Assembly (NCBI RefSeq): GCF_022808675.1
Contig: NZ_JAKZKV010000001.1
Location: 620,001 to 684,000 of the forward strand
Source of the DNA: Parabacteroides sp. FAFU027
Lineage (GTDB): Bacteria > Bacteroidota > Bacteroidia > Bacteroidales > UBA7332
DNA: 64,000 nt
Direction of reading: 5' to 3'
The translations under genes were made by a program, and so were the position numbers. Positions 1-9,931 of this stretch are shown here, piece by piece (position 1 is the stretch's first letter; each line of letters opens with the position of its first letter). The notes beneath the pieces are model-generated. The model did not search any database. It was not told the origin of the DNA and saw only the letters and a list, made by a program, of their open reading frames with translations.

Positions 1-978
1 TCAACCGTATTCTTTCCTATTCTGAAAGAAAATGGGCTATTGGCATTTCTTTTTTCATCAGCCATTCTTTGGTTTTTCACGCTGATCAATATCAAGGGGG
101 TAAAAGAGGCCGGAGTCGTAAGTATAATCACAACGCTGTCGAAGGTGATAACCCTGCTGATTATCATGGTTATTGCCTTCCGGGGATTTGATTCCGACAA
201 CCTGAATACAGTAGCCAATCCCGAGCACCAGGGATTCGGGACAATCCCGGTAGCCGTTGCCATCACCTTATGGGCCTATATCGGACTTGAAAGCGCCTCG
301 CTAACCGGAGGCGAAATCAAAAATCCCAACCGCAATGTACAACGAAGCACCATTATCGGATTTTCGATAACTGCGGTATTGTATATTTTGACCGCAGTGG
401 CAACTATGGGAAGTTTGCCACAGGAAAAACTGGCTCACGCAGCAGCCCCGATGTCCGATATTATCAACCATATCACCGGAGCCCGATGGGGAGGTTGGTT
501 TGTCGCTCTGGGAGTAATCATTGCGGCAAGCGGCACCATCTCGGGTTGGGTGCTGACGACAGCCCGTACAGCCTTTGCCGCAGGGGAAGAGAAACTGTTT
601 CCCCCTTTCTTCGCCAGGGTACATCCCCGCTTTGCCACACCAAACGTTTCCCTGATCATATCAGGCATATTAACCAACCTTCTACTCAGTCTGAATTATG
701 TTCAATCTCTTACCGAGGCATTTGACTTTCTTATTTTACTGGCCACTCTCACCTTTATGCCAGCCTACAGCTTCTCGGCTGCAGCAATGATATTACTTGA
801 TAACAAGGACGAAAAGTCCCTGAAAAGAGTCTTCCGCCGCTCCATCATTCCCTTGCTGGCTTTTCTTTACTGCATTTACGCCACTTATTCGGCAGGCGCA
901 ACCATGGCGATGTATGGATTCCTACTGATGCTTAGCGGCATCCCGGTCTTTGTATTTATGAGATTGAAAAGAGGATGA
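1..978 (+). CDS. APC-family amino-acid permease, 5'-truncated by the window edge
   Basis: The reading frame is open from base 1 and ends at 978, so the true start lies upstream and 325 C-terminal residues are visible. The protein is strongly hydrophobic with repeated membrane segments. It carries the APC-superfamily signature around residues 85-115 (LWAYIGLESASLTGGEIKNP), where a membrane helix with the substrate-contacting Glu is followed by the conserved GEIKNPNRNVQR loop. This family of inner-membrane carriers includes arginine/agmatine and glutamate/GABA antiporters. Substrate specificity cannot be assigned from the visible part. A promoter and a separate gene follow, so it is probably the last gene of its unit. 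Confidence 0.87.
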   Translation, partial: STVFFPILKENGLLAFLFSSAILWFFTLINIKGVKEAGVVSIITTLSKVITLLIIMVIAFRGFDSDNLNTVANPEHQGFGTIPVAVAITLWAYIGLESASLTGGEIKNPNRNVQRSTIIGFSITAVLYILTAVATMGSLPQEKLAHAAAPMSDIINHITGARWGGWFVALGVIIAASGTISGWVLTTARTAFAAGEEKLFPPFFARVHPRFATPNVSLIISGILTNLLLSLNYVQSLTEAFDFLILLATLTFMPAYSFSAAAMILLDNKDEKSLKRVFRRSIIPLLAFLYCIYATYSAGATMAMYGFLLMLSGIPVFVFMRLKRG

Positions 979-1032
979 AAGCTTGTGAATCTTATCCATA
1001 ATCCACAGGAATAGAATCAGATAAATTCTAGT

Positions 1033-1067
1033 TTGTGCTTACTCTATTAAAAATCCTGCTACTTTTG
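1033..1067 (+). promoter_or_regulatory. Bacteroidetes-type promoter for the alpha/beta hydrolase
   Basis: TACTTTTG at 1060-1067 matches the Bacteroidetes -7 consensus TAnnTTTG, with TTTG at 1032-1035 as a possible -33 element. It lies about 115 bases before the hydrolase start. Confidence 0.5.
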
Positions 1068-1180
1068 CTTAAAACAAAAACCTGTCTATGCCAGACTCGT
1101 CCGGAAAAAACGAAGTGTAATCATACACATGACAATTAAAATCTATCCTTCTTATAGAAATGAAAACTAACTTGGAAACT

Positions 1181-2587
1181 ATGAAAAAGATATTGGCATT
1201 TGCTGCTCTATTCATTGCACTCTGCAATGTATCAGCAAAGGAAGTTACCGGTGACTGGAACGGGACCTTAAACATCAATGGCATGAAGCTGAGAGTTGTG
1301 TTTCATATTTTAAAAACTGATAAAGGCTACTCCGCAACCATGGATAGTCCGGATCAGGGAGCCAAAGGAATCCCGATGACATCTGCAACTTATGATAACA
1401 AAACATTGACACTGCTCTATGATGCGGCCAAAATCAACTATTCCGGTCAGGTTATAAACAGCGACTCCATTGCCGGGACATTCACCCAAATGGGTATTTC
1501 ATTTCCTCTAGGGCTAAGCCGGAAAGCTTCTGTGAGTGATAAACCAAAACGACCACAGGAGCCCACCCCACCCTTTCCCTATAAATCGGAAAATATAACA
1601 TTCACCCATACAACAGAGAAATTCACTCTTGCCGGTACGTTTACCTACCCTGCCAATGGGAAAAACTTTCCGGTGGTAGTCCTGATTTCCGGAAGCGGGC
1701 CACAGAACCGGGACGAAGAGATCATGGGACATAAACCATTTCTGGTACTGGCCGATTATCTGACCCGAAACGGAATTGCCGTTCTCCGGTTTGATGACCG
1801 TGGCTGCTACGATTCGAAAGGCGATTTTTCCAGGGCAACCACAAATGATTTTGTCACCGATGTAGAATCAGCCATTGCCTATCTCAAAACCCGTAAGGAA
1901 ATTAATCCGAAGAAAATAGGACTGATCGGTCACAGTGAAGGTGGCATCATCGCACCGTTGGTGGCTTCTCATAACAAAGATGTCAGCTATATCGTTATGA
2001 TTGCCGGCACAGGTGCTCCGGGAAGTGAAATCTTACTGCGCCAACAAGAACTGATCGGCCGGGTAAACGGTGCTAAAGAAGAAGATCTCAACACGACCAA
2101 AGATCTCAACAGTCATATCTTTAAGATGATCCATGACATCTCAAATACAGATACGTTGAAAGCCCGGATTGCCGCCTATTTGCTTCAAAAGTCAAAAGAA
2201 TTACCTGAATCGAAAATTCCTCCGGGAAGCAACATCAACGATATCATTGATATTCAGTTGAAACAAATAACCAATCCCTGGATGTTGAACTTTCTCCGTT
2301 ATGATCCGGCTCCTACTCTTACCAAAGTGCATTGTCCGGTTTTGGCAATCATCGGGAGTAAAGATCTTCAGGTTCCGGCTGATATAAATATCCCGGCAAT
2401 CGAAAAAGCATTGAAACAGGGAGGAAAGAAAAAATATACCGTTAAAGAGCTTCCCGGCCTGAACCATCTTTTACAGGAGTGTAAAACAGGCTCTCCAAAC
2501 GAATACCCGCAAATAGAACAAACCATTTCTCCTACTGCCCTAAGCCTTATTACAGGTTGGATAAAAAGTGTCTGTAATATGCATTGA
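1181..2587 (+). CDS. Exported alpha/beta hydrolase with N-terminal accessory domain
   Basis: The second ATG (1181, MKKILAFAALF...) is preferred over the one at 1160 because it opens directly into a signal peptide of about 20 residues. Residues 20-115 form a beta-rich domain typical of Bacteroidetes exported hydrolases. The catalytic domain follows, with an oxyanion-type SGSGPQNRDE near residue 170, the nucleophile elbow GHSEGG (Ser about 252), an acid in GSKDLQVP (Asp about 395) and His about 429 in GLNHLL. The complete triad suggests a periplasmic esterase or S33-like peptidase; the substrate is unknown. The gene has its own promoter and a terminator 65 bases downstream, so it is probably monocistronic. 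Confidence 0.85.
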   Translation: MKKILAFAALFIALCNVSAKEVTGDWNGTLNINGMKLRVVFHILKTDKGYSATMDSPDQGAKGIPMTSATYDNKTLTLLYDAAKINYSGQVINSDSIAGTFTQMGISFPLGLSRKASVSDKPKRPQEPTPPFPYKSENITFTHTTEKFTLAGTFTYPANGKNFPVVVLISGSGPQNRDEEIMGHKPFLVLADYLTRNGIAVLRFDDRGCYDSKGDFSRATTNDFVTDVESAIAYLKTRKEINPKKIGLIGHSEGGIIAPLVASHNKDVSYIVMIAGTGAPGSEILLRQQELIGRVNGAKEEDLNTTKDLNSHIFKMIHDISNTDTLKARIAAYLLQKSKELPESKIPPGSNINDIIDIQLKQITNPWMLNFLRYDPAPTLTKVHCPVLAIIGSKDLQVPADINIPAIEKALKQGGKKKYTVKELPGLNHLLQECKTGSPNEYPQIEQTISPTALSLITGWIKSVCNMH

Positions 2588-2652
2588 CCGGATTTCACTG
2601 AACGAAATAACATTTTCCATCTATTGAATTTTTATCTGAAATCTAATTAACC

Positions 2653-2688
2653 CAACCGGTATCCGAAACCGGTTGAATTTTATTTTTG
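2653..2688 (+). terminator. Rho-independent terminator after the alpha/beta hydrolase
   Basis: The perfect 8-bp stem CAACCGGT/ACCGGTTG (2653-2660 and 2668-2675) is followed by AATTTTATTTTT. The trailing TATTTTTG at 2681-2688 also fits a -7 box and may start the next transcript. Confidence 0.75.
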
Positions 2689-2721
2689 TTACAATGTTAG
2701 AATCACATAATACAAAGGAAT

Positions 2722-3474
2722 ATGTTTGACAACGAAGAAGAACAAGACATCCGGAGCGAATTTGAAGAATGGATGGATATCAATTTCTTTTTATTGCCTG
2801 TACCATTCCGCTTTGGACAGGAACCGGAATACGAACTCTACAGCTTTTACACCGGTATCTATAAGAAAGTGATGCGGGAATTATGGAAGCCGGTCCGCGA
2901 AATCACCCGCCGGCATTACCCCGAAGTGATGGAAGAAGAGCGTCCGCTTGTCGTGGAGCGGATTGAACGGATTCTCAACTTTGTGGGACACCGTTTCCTT
3001 TTAAATCTCTTCGAACTTCTATATGACCAGCGCTGCGGAGTTGATTTGCGTGAAAAATATCCCGATTTTGACAAGTACAAAATGAATTACGCCAAACCCC
3101 AAAGGCAAAATTTCCACGATGATTCTTTCTTCGATGATAAACCCTGGATTACAGAGGAACAAAAAGAGATACTGAAACAATGCTTTGAGGAAGATGCACC
3201 GCAAATATCCTTTAAAGAGATGCGGAAGATCGAATTTGTAGATATGCTCCAATCGGTATTGCTAAAGCATTTTGACGTGGCAGACCGACTTGAGCCTGAC
3301 AGCCTGATCATCTATGCCATGTACCTGGCGTGCGAACATATGGATTTCCGGTTGGATATCGAACATTACTCGACATTTATCCAATACGGATTTGACGAAT
3401 CGGAACTGGACCTGAGTTACGAGGAATTTATGGAGCGTTTATCAAAAAAAATCAGCCAAAAACTAAACGGATAA
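2722..3474 (+). CDS. Acidic cytosolic protein of unknown function
   Basis: This 250-residue protein has no signal peptide or membrane segment. It is rich in Glu, Asp, Phe and Tyr and is probably mostly helical; the run near residues 60-95 (MRELWKPVREITRRHYPEV and following) looks like amphipathic helices. I do not recognise a family or a catalytic motif. The start is well placed after an A-rich leader. It stands alone between a terminator and a secreted pectate lyase of different character, so context gives no function. Confidence 0.72.
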   Translation: MFDNEEEQDIRSEFEEWMDINFFLLPVPFRFGQEPEYELYSFYTGIYKKVMRELWKPVREITRRHYPEVMEEERPLVVERIERILNFVGHRFLLNLFELLYDQRCGVDLREKYPDFDKYKMNYAKPQRQNFHDDSFFDDKPWITEEQKEILKQCFEEDAPQISFKEMRKIEFVDMLQSVLLKHFDVADRLEPDSLIIYAMYLACEHMDFRLDIEHYSTFIQYGFDESELDLSYEEFMERLSKKISQKLNG

Positions 3475-3621
3475 TGACAAAACTGAGTCATTATACCTCA
3501 GCACAGCACAGATCAGCACATTTGTATCAAAAAGAACAGGCAAAAAATCAAATTGGTAATTTTCGGTCAGTAGTAAAATTGCGAATTTTAAAGTTCCTTA
3601 ATTTACTAACCTATTATTACC

Positions 3622-6600
3622 ATGAAAAAGAAATTCTCACCTATTATTTTTCTATCCCTATTGGTGAATTTTTCCCCGCTGCATGCGTTGGGAACGCTCC
3701 AAAAATCACAGGCTTCAACTGAAGCGGTATCCACTGACACTGTCTATTATGTTGACTTTAAAAACAAGCCGGCGGCATTTACCACCGGAGACGTTTTTAC
3801 TGCATCAAGCTCCAATGCCAACAAAGAGAAGACGGTAAACGGAATCATATTTGGCGCAGGTCCCAACGGCCAACGCATCAATATGAACATTTCACAAAGC
3901 GCGTCTCAGTACGGAAGCAGTGCGACGACCTACGTATCGGCCAGTGCCAACGACGACGGGGCAACTGCCGGTGCTTTCAGTTTCCTGACAACCGGGACAG
4001 GTTCTGCTTCGGGCGGTTACATTATTTTGCCTGGAGTACAGGGACCAACCGACATTACCATCTGGGCCTGTGGCGCCAATACCGGAAATACACAGTCATA
4101 CAAACTAATGACCAGCAGCGATGGCGGAACTACCTGGACTCAATTGGGTACAGCTTCATTTACCGACCTGAAGCTTATTCACAAAAACGTTTTCTCTTAC
4201 ACCGGCAATACTAATGTGAAGATTAAGCTTGTTTGTTCGACCGGTAGTAACTCCAGCTGTAACCTGTACATATACGACGCCTTATTGACCAAACGCCCTG
4301 CCATTGACCTGACATCTGCGGTTGGAACCAATCACCAGACCATTGCTACGTTACTTAATGAGTCGCTGACAAATATCGTTTATACCTGGGGAGGCAACGC
4401 AACCTCAGCCGCTGTTACCTGGACAGGAACAGCAGATGCTAACACCCCTCCCTCCGGTATATCTGTGACTACTGATGTCAATGCTAAAACCGTTACAATT
4501 TCCGGAACGCCAACTGTATTGGGAACCTATAGTTTTAGTATTACGAGTACCAATGGCTCACTTACCAGTAGTGCATTAACAGGAAGCATCAGGGTAGTCA
4601 GCGCTGCTGTTCCTTTGCTTACACTTACCTCTGTATCAGGAACCAATTCTCAGAAAGTGACTGCCGGCAGTGCTATGACTGCGGCTCAATACACCTGGGG
4701 AGGCTCGGCGTTTGATGCCAAAGTCAGTTGGACCGGAACCACATCATCAACAACGGCTCCGGACGGAATCATTGTAACCAAAGATTCCCTGAATGAAATT
4801 ATGACTATTTCAGGCACACCTAATACATCCGGAACCTACGGTTGGAGCATTACCTCCAACGACAGCACACAGGTAAGTACAGCTCTGACCGGCACTCTGA
4901 CCGTTGTTCCTCCACCGACAATATCCCTCACCTCCGATGCTGCTACAACCAATCAAACAGTTCCATTCTGTATTGGAATGACCAATGTGGTATTGACCTA
5001 TGGCGGTTCGGCAACCTCTGCATCATTGACCTGGAGCGGCACGTCTTCGTCATCAACTCCTCCTGCGGGAATCACGGTTTCAACCAATACAACAGCAAAA
5101 ACCATCACCATTACCGGAATGCCTTATTTGACCGGAACATTCAGCTATTCGGCAACCTCTACAGACGGGGCTATAACCTCAGCAGCCGTAACAGGTAAAA
5201 TCATCTCTTCGGCGACCTCTGACGCTTTGCCTTCATTCCCGGGAGCAGTGGGATATGGCTCTCACGCTACAGGTGGTCGTAAAGGTTCTGTTTATCACGT
5301 CACCAATCTCGATGACAGCGGTCCCGGTTCATTCCGCGATGCCGTAAGTGCATCCAACCGTATCATTGTATTTGACGTTAGCGGTTATATCAATCTCCTG
5401 ACTGCCGTTTCCTGTAAAAGTAACCTGACCATCGCCGGACAAACCGCACCGGGTGAAGGTATCGGATTCCGTGGTGGCGAGATTTCGTTTGCCAACCAGC
5501 AAAACATCATTTGTCGTCACGTCCGCATTGTGCCGGGAAGTGAAACGGCCAGCACCGGTGACGACGCATTGAGCTTATATCTTGCCCGAAATGTGATTAT
5601 GGATCACTGTACATTTGAATTTGCCCCCTGGAATAATATCGACGGAGTGAGTGACAACTACACCGTCTATCCGGTAACAGGAATTACCTTGCAAAGCTGT
5701 ATCGATGCTAACCCGACCGGACAGCAGTTTGGTGCACACTGCGAATCGGTAAACGGACAGTGGACTTTCTACCGCAACCTCTTTGCCAACTCGCATAACC
5801 GCAATCCGTTGTCAAAAATCAACGACCAGTTTATCAATAACGTTCATTACAACAACGAGGCGGGATACACCACCCATACCAGCACAAATTTCAAACACGA
5901 TATCGTTAACAACTACTTTGTGTGGGGTCCTGCATCGGGTAGTAATGTTCCCTGGTTCCAGATTGATGCCAACCAAAGTATCTATTATCCGGGCAACCTG
6001 AACGACGATAACGAAGATGGCCTATTAAACGGAACTTCAACCACACCTTACTGGTATTCAGGAACAGGTACCATCCTGACCTCACCCTGGTCACCGCTGA
6101 CTCCGTTGATCCCGACTGTCGATGCTCCATCTGCATTCCGCGGGGTCATTTCAACAGCTGGAACGCAACCGCTCAGCCAACTGGATTCTATGATTATTAA
6201 CCAGGTTAAAACTCTCGGACTGGGAAATGCGGGATATACAGCAGGATCTACCGGACCTTCAGGTGGTCTTTACACGACTCAGGCACAAACCGGACTTACC
6301 AACAACGGTTACGGAATTATCCGCACTGGTGTAAAAGCAACAGATACCGACAACGACGGAATGCCCGATTACTGGGAAATTGCAACCGGTTCGAATGTAA
6401 ATGCAGACGACGCGATGCAGGTTGCATCTGACGGATATACATTAATCGAGCACTACATCAACTGGTTGGCCGAATTACACGCGACGACCAACAATAACGT
6501 ACCTCTCGATATTAATTTGAATCAATATTGCGGCGGATTCAGCAGTGTATCTCCGGTTTATACAGTTAGTGACAATGTTTGTGGTACTGCAACTACCCTG

Positions 6601-6984
6601 GCCGATGGTCACACCGCTCGGTTTACACCTTCGGCTACCAACGGATTAGCCAGCTTTAAATTCAAAGTTACCGGTTCGGACGGTACATCGTACACAAACA
6701 CAATTTCAATTGCTTTATTACCGGCAAATACTTCCGCGGTTAATATGCCTGAAAACAGAGTTTCGATTTATCCGAATCCGGCCAGCGATATTCTGGTTAT
6801 TGAAAATGCTCAGGTTGGTACTTTCCACATATTCGACGCTTTAGGCCATACGGTATTAGCTGGAAATATCGCCCAATCAGGAGCTTCTGATAAAATCAAT
6901 ATTGCAGCATTGAACACCGGTGTTTATGTCCTGAAACTGACCAATGACAGCAAATCAGCCATCTACAAATTTGTAAAGAAGTAA
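3622..6984 (+). CDS. Secreted multidomain pectate lyase (PL1-like) with T9SS sorting domain
   Basis: The protein has 1120 residues. After a signal peptide (1-24) and a beta-rich N-terminal region come three tandem Ig-like modules of about 100 residues (about 225-325, 330-430, 431-530), each with the pattern TWGGxATxAxVTWTGT and a closing ISGTP. From about 535 the sequence is a right-handed beta-helix pectate lyase: LPSFPGAVGYGSHATGGRKG, then LTIAGQTAPGEGI, then IMDHCTFEF. A calcium-binding-like DTDNDGMPDYWE lies near 908. The last 80 residues (SIYPNPASDILVIE... to KFVKK) form a type A T9SS sorting domain, so the enzyme should be exported and cell-surface anchored or released. The role is depolymerisation of pectin or polygalacturonate. 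A terminator follows directly. A second, shorter lyase of the same class is at 40129-41820. Confidence 0.88.
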   Translation: MKKKFSPIIFLSLLVNFSPLHALGTLQKSQASTEAVSTDTVYYVDFKNKPAAFTTGDVFTASSSNANKEKTVNGIIFGAGPNGQRINMNISQSASQYGSSATTYVSASANDDGATAGAFSFLTTGTGSASGGYIILPGVQGPTDITIWACGANTGNTQSYKLMTSSDGGTTWTQLGTASFTDLKLIHKNVFSYTGNTNVKIKLVCSTGSNSSCNLYIYDALLTKRPAIDLTSAVGTNHQTIATLLNESLTNIVYTWGGNATSAAVTWTGTADANTPPSGISVTTDVNAKTVTISGTPTVLGTYSFSITSTNGSLTSSALTGSIRVVSAAVPLLTLTSVSGTNSQKVTAGSAMTAAQYTWGGSAFDAKVSWTGTTSSTTAPDGIIVTKDSLNEIMTISGTPNTSGTYGWSITSNDSTQVSTALTGTLTVVPPPTISLTSDAATTNQTVPFCIGMTNVVLTYGGSATSASLTWSGTSSSSTPPAGITVSTNTTAKTITITGMPYLTGTFSYSATSTDGAITSAAVTGKIISSATSDALPSFPGAVGYGSHATGGRKGSVYHVTNLDDSGPGSFRDAVSASNRIIVFDVSGYINLLTAVSCKSNLTIAGQTAPGEGIGFRGGEISFANQQNIICRHVRIVPGSETASTGDDALSLYLARNVIMDHCTFEFAPWNNIDGVSDNYTVYPVTGITLQSCIDANPTGQQFGAHCESVNGQWTFYRNLFANSHNRNPLSKINDQFINNVHYNNEAGYTTHTSTNFKHDIVNNYFVWGPASGSNVPWFQIDANQSIYYPGNLNDDNEDGLLNGTSTTPYWYSGTGTILTSPWSPLTPLIPTVDAPSAFRGVISTAGTQPLSQLDSMIINQVKTLGLGNAGYTAGSTGPSGGLYTTQAQTGLTNNGYGIIRTGVKATDTDNDGMPDYWEIATGSNVNADDAMQVASDGYTLIEHYINWLAELHATTNNNVPLDINLNQYCGGFSSVSPVYTVSDNVCGTATTLADGHTARFTPSATNGLASFKFKVTGSDGTSYTNTISIALLPANTSAVNMPENRVSIYPNPASDILVIENAQVGTFHIFDALGHTVLAGNIAQSGASDKINIAALNTGVYVLKLTNDSKSAIYKFVKK

Positions 6985-7013
6985 AGCGACTCTGTATAAT
7001 ATCCGTACTTAGA

Positions 7014-7041
7014 AGAGTGTCCGACCGGGCACTCTTTTTTT
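7014..7041 (+). terminator. Rho-independent terminator after the pectate lyase
   Basis: AGAGTGTCC at 7014-7022 pairs with GGGCACTCT at 7027-7035 across a GACC loop and is followed by a run of T. An upstream in-frame start for the next gene at 7017 falls inside this hairpin and is therefore unlikely. Confidence 0.8.
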
Positions 7042-7130
7042 ATACAATGAAATCTGGAAATTGGATAAACATTGAACAGGAGAAAGGGGTTTTAATAGGA
7101 GATTGTCGATCAAATATATCTTTAAAGTTT

Positions 7131-7787
7131 ATGAATGCCCTCCAATTCCATATTGCAAAATACAGGTTTCATATAATTATATTACTCCTGTTTATTTTCC
7201 CTGTTACCCTATCCAGTCAGGCATGGAAATATGTAAAGGAACAGGATGGGGTGAAAATATATTCCCGTCAGGAATCAGGGAAAAATCTGAAATCCTTCAA
7301 AGGTGTGACGGAGTTCAGGGAATCTTCAGATAAAATTATGGCTTTTCTCGTGGATGTTAATAAGAAAGATTGGTGGGATAAAAACCTCAGTCAGATCAAA
7401 ATCCTTTATCACGAAAAGAATAAACGGACGCAATATTATCTCGTTTATAAATTGCCATGGCCTTTCAGGAACCGGGATCTTTGCGTTGAATCTACCGTGG
7501 TTCTGAACCCATCTACCGGAGTAAGTATAATCATTTCCGTCCCACTTACCGGAGTCGTTCCCCCTCAAAAGAACTTAACCCGGATAAAAGATTACCGCCA
7601 GCAATGGACGATTATACCATCCGGCACAAACACCTCACAAATAGAACTTGAGTTTTATGTAGATCCGGCAGAAAGTCTCCCAGACTGGCTTTTAAATATG
7701 ATCTTAACCGATTCACCTATCAAATCCATCAAAAGTCTCAGACAGGGATTGGAAAAACAGGCGCTCACAAGTACCGTTAAACCTTAA
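7131..7787 (+). CDS. Exported START-domain protein
   Basis: From ATG 7131 the product is 218 residues with a hydrophobic signal segment (HIIILLLFIFPVTLSSQ). Earlier in-frame starts at 7017 and 7047 lie in or just behind the terminator of the previous gene. The body (AWKYVKEQDGVKIYSR, then WPFRNRDLC, then WTIIP) fits the START/Bet v1-like lipid-binding fold seen in Bacteroidetes proteins of 200-230 residues; the central WPFRNRD is a good family marker. Function is likely binding of a hydrophobic ligand in the periplasm; the ligand is unknown. Confidence 0.75.
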   Translation: MNALQFHIAKYRFHIIILLLFIFPVTLSSQAWKYVKEQDGVKIYSRQESGKNLKSFKGVTEFRESSDKIMAFLVDVNKKDWWDKNLSQIKILYHEKNKRTQYYLVYKLPWPFRNRDLCVESTVVLNPSTGVSIIISVPLTGVVPPQKNLTRIKDYRQQWTIIPSGTNTSQIELEFYVDPAESLPDWLLNMILTDSPIKSIKSLRQGLEKQALTSTVKP

Positions 7788-7910
7788 GCGAACAACCGAC
7801 ATTTGCGTAAAAACACATTCACAGTTCAAACATATCTGTAGGGAACAATGGTTCCCGTCAACCGGATAAATTATTAAAGCAATAGATTCCCCTTCTACCC
7901 ACAAGAGCCA

Positions 7911-7942
7911 TACGTCACATATATACCTGATATACGTCACAT
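7911..7942. repeat. Short direct repeat in the leader of the permease operon
   Basis: ATACGTCACAT occurs twice within about 32 bases. Apart from this and the motif cluster at 8007-8080, I see nothing in the 309-base gap at 7788-8096. Confidence 0.4.
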
Positions 7943-8006
7943 TACCACCCACAGATAGTTCACTTCAACGTTTCATTTTACTATTAACCACATTTCTGCC
8001 TCATTC

Positions 8007-8080
8007 TGGCACGCTATTTATTACTGGTTTCATCAATAACACTGAGTAGCGACACCCGTCGTTATTCATATTGATGAATA
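8007..8080 (+). promoter_or_regulatory. Candidate operator/promoter of operon 1 of the metal locus
   Basis: TGGCACGCTATTTAT (8007-8021) is followed 53 bases later by CGTTATTCAT (8060-8069). The latter forms a perfect 7-bp inverted repeat, TATTCAT-ATTG-ATGAATA (8063-8080), just before the permease start at 8097. The same two elements, 51 bases apart, precede operon 2 at 12186-12258, and a related pair of half-sites precedes the molbindin gene. This points to one shared regulator. The regulator is not identified and no such gene lies inside the locus. Confidence 0.5.
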
Positions 8081-8096
8081 TCATAAGTAAAATCCT

Positions 8097-9104
8097 ATGC
8101 GTGTGCTGATATCCAACCGTTCCATAGTTCCCGTTTGCCTGGTGGTGTTGCTGATTGTAGCAACGTTATCGTTGTGCCTGGGACGCTATCCAGTATCGCT
8201 GAAGGATTTATCTGCTTTTATTTTCCAGACCGGGACATTTGACGAAAACCTGAAAATCATCCTGCTCAATATCCGCATACCCCGGATACTGGGAGCCATT
8301 GCGCTGGGTGGTTCGCTGGCATTGGCGGGAGCATCCTATCAGGGAATGTTTCGTAATCCGATGGTAAGCCCCGATATACTGGGTGTTTCGTCAGGAGCGG
8401 GATTCGGCGCGGCTTTGGGCATCCTGCTCGCGATGCCGGCTGTGGGTATCCAGCTGTTTTCCTTTATGGGTGGGATGTCGGCGGTATTGATTGCAATGGC
8501 AGTGAGCAGGCTCATTGGCAATAAACACGAACCGATACTGATACTGGTACTCTCGGGCATCATTATCTCCTCTTTTTTCGGAGCGATGCTTTCCCTGATA
8601 AAATATGTGGCTGACCCCGACAATAAACTCCCTGCCATCACCTACTGGCTGATGGGCAGTCTTTCAGGCATCCAACTCAACGACATCAAGACCGTATTTC
8701 CGATCCTCACACTGGGCATTGTCCCTTTGCTGCTTATCAGTTGGCGGGTCAATGTACTCTCTTTCGGTGAAGATGAAGCCCGGTCACTCGGGATAAATAC
8801 CGGCAGGCTCAGGATGCTGATTATCGTTTGCTCCTCGCTGATTTCGGCCAGCATGATTTCGATTTGCGGGATTGTGGGATGGGTCGGACTCATCATCCCC
8901 CATTTGGCACGGATGATAGCTGGGCCGGATTACCGGGTCTTATTGCCGGTTTCGTTTCTGACCGGAGGGATATTTATGCTGGTGGTGGATACTATTTCAA
9001 GGTCGCTCACTCCCATTGAGATACCGATTGGAATACTGACATCAGTGCTTGGCGCTCCATTTTTCATCTATTTCCTGAAAAAATCATCACACAAAAACTG
9101 GTAG
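8097..9104 (+). CDS. FecCD-family ABC importer permease
   Basis: The 335-residue protein is an integral membrane protein with about ten membrane segments, the size usual for the FecCD/BtuC family. Hallmarks are RIPRILGAIALGGSLALAG (residues 60-80), QGMFRNPMVSPDILGVSSGAG near 85, and the C-terminal GIVGWVGLIIPHLAR that couples to the ATPase. The family moves iron siderophores, haem, cobalamin and, in Haemophilus MolBC-type systems, molybdate. The ATPase gene starts 5 bases after its stop. The matching periplasmic protein is encoded at 17488-18489 and the TonB receptor at 14083-16128. Confidence 0.9.
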   Translation: MRVLISNRSIVPVCLVVLLIVATLSLCLGRYPVSLKDLSAFIFQTGTFDENLKIILLNIRIPRILGAIALGGSLALAGASYQGMFRNPMVSPDILGVSSGAGFGAALGILLAMPAVGIQLFSFMGGMSAVLIAMAVSRLIGNKHEPILILVLSGIIISSFFGAMLSLIKYVADPDNKLPAITYWLMGSLSGIQLNDIKTVFPILTLGIVPLLLISWRVNVLSFGEDEARSLGINTGRLRMLIIVCSSLISASMISICGIVGWVGLIIPHLARMIAGPDYRVLLPVSFLTGGIFMLVVDTISRSLTPIEIPIGILTSVLGAPFFIYFLKKSSHKNW

Positions 9105-9109
9105 TGCTT

Positions 9110-9916
9110 ATGAAGACGAATCACTCCAATATGGGAACGCCGGGGCGCATGGAATTTTCCCAAACGCATTTCGGTTACGATGGACAACCGGTGCTGAAGG
9201 ATATCAGCTTCAGCGTGTCGTGTGGCGAAATCATTTGCATTCTCGGGCCGAACGGTGTGGGCAAAACGACCCTGTTTAAGACCATCCTGGGATTTATTCC
9301 TCCTATCAGCGGGGAAATCCGGCTCAACGGGAAAAACATCGCTGACTTTTCGCCCAATGAATTTGCCAAAATGGTGGCTTATGTACCGCAGAACCATACG
9401 ATACCCTTTCCCTATAAAGTGAAAGATGTCGTATTGTTTGGCCGGACTGTACACTTGGGCATGTTCCAGACACCGGGCCGAAAGGACAGGCGCATTGCCC
9501 TGGAGGCGATGGAGCTGCTGGATATCCGGCATCTGGCAGACCGGTCGTTTTCCGAATTGAGCGGTGGCGAGCGACAGATGGTGCTTTTCGCACGGGCACT
9601 GGCACAGGAGGCGCGATTCATCATACTTGATGAGCCGACTTCCAACCTCGACTATGGAAACCAAGTGCGGGTGATTCGCAAAGTTAACGAACTGAAGAAG
9701 CAGTCCGTGGGTATCCTGATGGCCACCCATTCGCCCGACCACGCCTTTATGGTGGCGTCGAAAGTCATTCTGATCAACAACGGAAGGCTATATAAATCGG
9801 GCGTACCCGACAGTACCCTCACACCGGAAAATCTGAAGAAGATATACGGCATCGAGGTTTCCGTTATGGAGACCTGCGATTCCGGAAAGGTGTGTGTGCC
9901 TCTTATTCACAACTAA
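9110..9916 (+). CDS. FecE/BtuD-type ABC importer ATPase
   Basis: A 268-residue protein. ATG 9110 is preferred to GTG 9104, which overlaps the permease stop. It shows Walker A GPNGVGKTT (about 46-54), a Q-loop in YVPQN, the signature LSGGE (about 150-154), Walker B FIILDEPTS (about 172-180) and the switch His in MATHSPDH (about 206). It pairs with the preceding permease to drive import across the inner membrane. The translational coupling to the permease and the GTPase gene 15 bases downstream indicate one operon. Confidence 0.9.
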   Translation: MKTNHSNMGTPGRMEFSQTHFGYDGQPVLKDISFSVSCGEIICILGPNGVGKTTLFKTILGFIPPISGEIRLNGKNIADFSPNEFAKMVAYVPQNHTIPFPYKVKDVVLFGRTVHLGMFQTPGRKDRRIALEAMELLDIRHLADRSFSELSGGERQMVLFARALAQEARFIILDEPTSNLDYGNQVRVIRKVNELKKQSVGILMATHSPDHAFMVASKVILINNGRLYKSGVPDSTLTPENLKKIYGIEVSVMETCDSGKVCVPLIHN

Positions 9917-9931
9917 TAAAACCAGGAAATT

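Noticed and set aside
7017-7130. N-terminal extension of the START-domain protein
   Set aside because: The extension begins in a terminator hairpin and lacks a signal; ATG 7131 opens the signal segment.
8007-8025. Sigma-54 promoter (TGGCACG as -24 element)
   Set aside because: The -12 GC is replaced by AT both here and at 12186, and no bacterial enhancer-binding protein gene is near. Kept only as a shared motif of unknown role.
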